Below are positions 61,057-64,000 of a stretch of 64,000 nucleotides of DNA, piece after piece (the first letter of the stretch is position 1; each line of letters begins with the position of its first letter). Source of the DNA: Cyclina sinensis (taxonomy: Eukaryota > Mollusca > Bivalvia > Venerida > Veneridae); NCBI GenBank assembly GCA_012932295.1, contig JAAONU010000004.1, forward strand, positions 8,503,030 to 8,567,029, read 5' to 3'. A model generated the notes under the pieces. The model saw only the letters and a program-made list of their open reading frames with translations. It was not told the origin of the DNA and searched no databases. A program made the position numbers and the translations under genes.

Positions 61057-62724
61057 TCATTTTAATAAATGTGACATTGAAAAATACTCGTATCCAAAGT
61101 CTTCGTCTTCAGTGCAACAGCTGTCGGATTTAGCCTTCTGAAAGGAAAAAAAGAAGTTTTCTTTGAATAGAGACTGTTGATCTTAAAAATTAAAAAGTTT
61201 AATAAACTCATACTTAAATACCATATCACATGAAAATGTTATTATCTCATTCAAACTAAGTGGTCTAAATGCAAAATATTCAAATGAAGACCAGTCATGT
61301 TGCGCTCGAATTAAATTTTAAATTTGTAAACTTTATAACATACCATTCTGTCGTTATTTAGACTCATTTTAACATTCACAAAATGATGATTATAAAACTC
61401 TAACCATTTCAAAATCACCATGGAGACAGCTATTGCAGAAAACATCTAAAATACAAATAATCCATTGTTATCTTCATTCTCCATGATAAAATTGTTTATA
61501 CTTCAGTAGGTATATTGTCGTCTGCGTTCGGGATATCCCTATTATCTGTTATGTTTTCTCTGTTTCTTTCTTCTGCGTTCGGGATATCTCTTTCGGTTGT
61601 TATGTCTTCTCTGTTTCTTTCATCTGCGTTCGGGATATCTCTTGCAGTTGTTATGTCTTCTCTGTTTCTTTCTTCTGCGTTTGGGATATCTCTTTCAGTA
61701 GTTATGTCTTCTCTGTTCCTTTCTTCTGCGTTCAGGATATCTCTTTCAGTTGTTATGTCTTCTCTGTTTCTTTCTTCTGCGTTTGGGATATCTCTTTCAG
61801 TTGTTATGTCTTCTCTGTTTCTTTCATCTGCGTTCGGGATATCTCTTTCAGTTGTTATGTCTTCTCTGTTCCTTTCTTCTGCGTTCGGGATATCTCTTTC
61901 AGTTGTTATGTCTTCTCTGTTTCTTTCTTCTGCGTTTGGGATTTCTCTTTCAGTTGTTATGTCTTCTCTGTTTTTTTTTCTGCGTTCGGGATATCTCTTT
62001 CAATTGTTATGTCTTCTCTATTTCTTTCATCTGCATTCGGGATATCTCTTTCAGTTCTTATGCCTTCTCTATTTGTTTGTTCGGTCGTATCTTCGGACAT
62101 AGCTTCTTTTTCAATTTTTCTTGCACTTGTCGGCACAAATATTGCCAGGGCATTTGCCCTTAGGTCTGAAACCGGCTCCTTCCTAACTGTACTTGCATGT
62201 TCAAAGTGTTGAATTGACATATGTGTAGAGCTACTATAGTTATTTGCAGTTATCAACGAAGGCAAATTCACACAGATGTTCCCAGGAGGGCAAGACTGGT
62301 CAAGAGAAATCATGTCTGAGCATAAAAGATATGAAGGCAGGTGACTGTCAGATGCCCCGGGTATATAAAAGCCTGCATTGAAAAGGCGGCTGTATTGATC
62401 GTGTTTGTTGATACTGTGGAACTACGTAGAGGTTGTTTGTATTACAGGCAGATGAGGTTGGCAAAGTCCTTTGTTCAATGTTTCATTCGTATTCAAAGTT
62501 TAATCGTTCTCTATACCTTCTGGCTCGTTCAATTTGCTTCGCAGACCTTTTTCTGCGTTTACTTTTACTTTGCTGGATGCTGTTTCCAAAAGTGTTTCTC
62601 GTTTGACATCGAGATGAATACATGTTCACTTTTACCTACAATATTGTGAAAAATTAATTAGCTCCTATATGTTCATTTAGTATATGCATTATATGTCATG
62701 GATATCATTAAAAAAAACCTTACA
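61057..62724 (-). pseudogene. Unrecognised gene, broken copy F2 with 17-residue repeats
   Basis: Probable exons end at 62724 (donor), start at 62635 (acceptor GTAG), and finish with 61057-61137 (SDSCCTEDEDFGYEYFSMSH ... stop). The middle exon keeps the basic segment SKSKRRKRSAKQIERARRY, but an in-frame TGA follows ten codons later. A 2-base deletion near 62375 shifts the frame. Beyond it, SLDQSCPPGNICV leads into a Ser/Thr-rich stretch and then eleven 17-residue units (EERNREDITTERDIPNA). A 1-base loss in the T-run at 61971-61980 breaks the repeats, and a stop lies at 61496-61498. The lesions differ from those of F1. Function is unknown, and recent loss or assembly error in homopolymers are both possible. 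Confidence 0.5.
61521..62080. repeat. 51-bp minisatellite, eleven units
   Basis: 560 bp equals eleven 51-bp units minus one base. The unit begins TCTGCGTTCGGGATATCTCT on the plus strand. The length is a multiple of three and the minus-strand frame stays open through the units, as expected for a coding repeat. One unit has lost a base in a T-run. Confidence 0.9.
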
Positions 62725-63264
62725 ACTTGCCGCTGTATTTTCACATAAAATCTAGAGGTACAAAGAAAAATGAAACATAAAAGGTATGTTTAAATTTGTG
62801 CCCCTGAAAATACGAAACATTTAGACTTGCCTTGTGCTCTAGACATTTGACATGAAATTATGTAGCCATTGTAGAATTAATATCATAGCCTTTCTACAAG
62901 TTTAAAGGAACGGTTAGAAAAAGTTGATAACAAACAAGTTTACAATACGGATGTACGTATTGTTTGCATTTTGCATCAATACAAACGTTAAAATAATTGC
63001 AAATTCATAAACAGAATACCTTAAATTTATAGAAATTGCTCTGCTTGGAATTTTACAAATATAAACATAGTTTTTATATCCTTGCGATTTTTTTTCTGCT
63101 ATTGACGACGCTTACTATTTTGGTTGCTATACACGGACATAATTGAACTTTCTGACGCCTAAATGCCGTTAGCGATCGTACTTTCAATTTTCGACCACAC
63201 GGTCCATTCTGCCAGCCGGTGGTCCAAGGAATTTTTATTAATATGTAACAGGTGGTTGTAAATC

Positions 63265-63340
63265 GTGGCTCGACCGGGACTTGAACCCAGGGCCTTCCGC
63301 TTACAGGGCGAACACTCTACCAACTGAGTTACCAAGCCAC
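63265..63340 (-). tRNA. tRNA-like gene, first copy (Thr-TGT-like)
   Basis: 76 nt folding as a full cloverleaf on the minus strand: acceptor GTGGCTT/GAGCCAC, D arm ACTC/GAGT, anticodon stem TTCGC/GCGGA with loop CCTGTAA, T arm CTGGG/CCCGG. Position 33 is C instead of the usual T and the A-box has TAAC, so it is more likely a pseudogene or SINE-type sequence than an active tRNA. Confidence 0.5.
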
Positions 63341-63537
63341 ACGGTTCTTCCTTATCGATTTATCAACTATAAACCTGTACCAGGCAAAATATACCCCTTC
63401 CAAATTTAGAATTCGTCCCGAATTCTCAGAGTCACAGAGGATATTGTAAACACATTCTCGACGTGCCGATGCAGTTGCTAAATTATAACGTAGGTTATTT
63501 AAGTTGGACGCCAAATGTAACAGGTGGTTAAAAAGTC

Positions 63538-63613
63538 GTGGCTCGACCGGGACTTGAACCCAGGGCCTTCCGCTTACAGGGAGGACACTCTACCAACTGA
63601 GCTACCAAGCCAC
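63538..63613 (-). tRNA. tRNA-like gene, second copy
   Basis: 76 nt nearly identical to the copy 273 bp to the left, with a better A-box (TAGCTCAGTTGG). It has a mismatch in the anticodon stem (TCCTC against GCGGA). The two sit in a tandem duplication of about 270 bp. Confidence 0.48.
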
Positions 63614-63762
63614 ACGGTTCTTCCTTATCGATTTATCACCTATAAACCTATACCCGGCTACAAATAAATGATGCGTAAACATTTTCTGTTATGTACTTCG
63701 AACGTCAACATTCTGACGAACATAATAGTCCTTAGAACGATGTAATGCATCTAAGAATACAC

Positions 63763-63832
63763 AGACCAGAGCGGGATTCGAAATCCGATCTTAGCGCATC
63801 CAAGGCCAACATCCTAACCACTGAGCCAAAGA
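63763..63832 (-). tRNA. tRNA-like sequence (SINE head)
   Basis: Counterpart of 60243-60310 in duplication unit 2, with the same GGGATTCGAA B-box complement and TTTGGCTCAGTGG A-box. Not a functional tRNA. Confidence 0.45.
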
Positions 63833-64000
63833 ATCGATTCCCTGTCGCAGCTGTCAGTGGTTGTATTTATATACAATTATAGGAAGGTATGCACTAGACT
63901 GTAACACATCCCCTCTTGAATAAGTCATCATTAATAATGACGAATTGTCTTGTTTATTTTTAGGTTGCTCAAAACATTAACGGTCTGCTAAACTGACGGT

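Larger units (their letters stand above)
60638..63960. repeat. Segmental duplication, unit 2
   Basis: Direct repeat of 58104-60440 with two extra blocks: the 51-bp minisatellite region (about 61350-62128) and the double tRNA-like insertion (about 63230-63660). Confidence 0.8.

Noticed and set aside
61515..62102. 195-residue plus-strand ORF of hydrophobic repeats (LSSAFGISLSVVMSS)
   Set aside because: It is the antisense shadow of the 51-bp repeat. The minus strand is continuous with the flanking non-repeat coding sequence and the other duplicated unit.

Overview
The window looks like nuclear DNA of a bivalve mollusc. It is AT-rich, has spliced genes with GT-AG introns, and carries many short interspersed and fold-back elements that I associate with bivalves. 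The species assignment is inference. No bacterial-style operons or viral genes were seen.

Layout. (1) 1-5537, plus strand: a C2H2 zinc-finger protein gene (about 1164 residues, 14 fingers), with three coding exons and a non-coding exon lying further upstream. (2) 5538-7823: 3' flank and a 1.7 kb repeat element made of ~145 bp tandem units. (3) 7824-56108, minus strand: a head-to-tail array of four intact paralogous genes (A 7824-18396, B 21218-28639, C 33512-44410, D 49012-56108). I reassembled each from nine small exons with perfectly matching reading phase. They encode secreted proteins of 235-242 residues: signal peptide, two successive Ly6/uPAR (three-finger, LU) cysteine domains and a short conserved C-terminal tail. 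A matching orphan last exon at 57735-57799 marks a fifth, mostly missing copy. (4) 58104-63960: a direct duplication of a 2.3-3.3 kb unit holding two differently broken copies of an unrecognised gene. One copy contains eleven 51-bp repeats that would encode a 17-residue repeat. tRNA-like sequences are scattered through this part.

The introns and intergenic spaces are filled with repeats. These include TA- and TTAA-flanked inverted-repeat elements, an RNase H fragment of a non-LTR retrotransposon with a 13-bp target-site duplication, SINEs with tRNA-like heads, several minisatellites (32, 37, 38, 42 and 43 bp) and microsatellites.

The LU array is the main biological interest. The domain framework, intron phases and all cysteines are conserved in all four copies, while the loops between the cysteines diverge. 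This is the pattern of a secreted binding-protein family diversifying by tandem duplication. Ligand and tissue cannot be read from the sequence. The zinc-finger gene and the array are transcribed towards each other, and nothing suggests a functional link between them.
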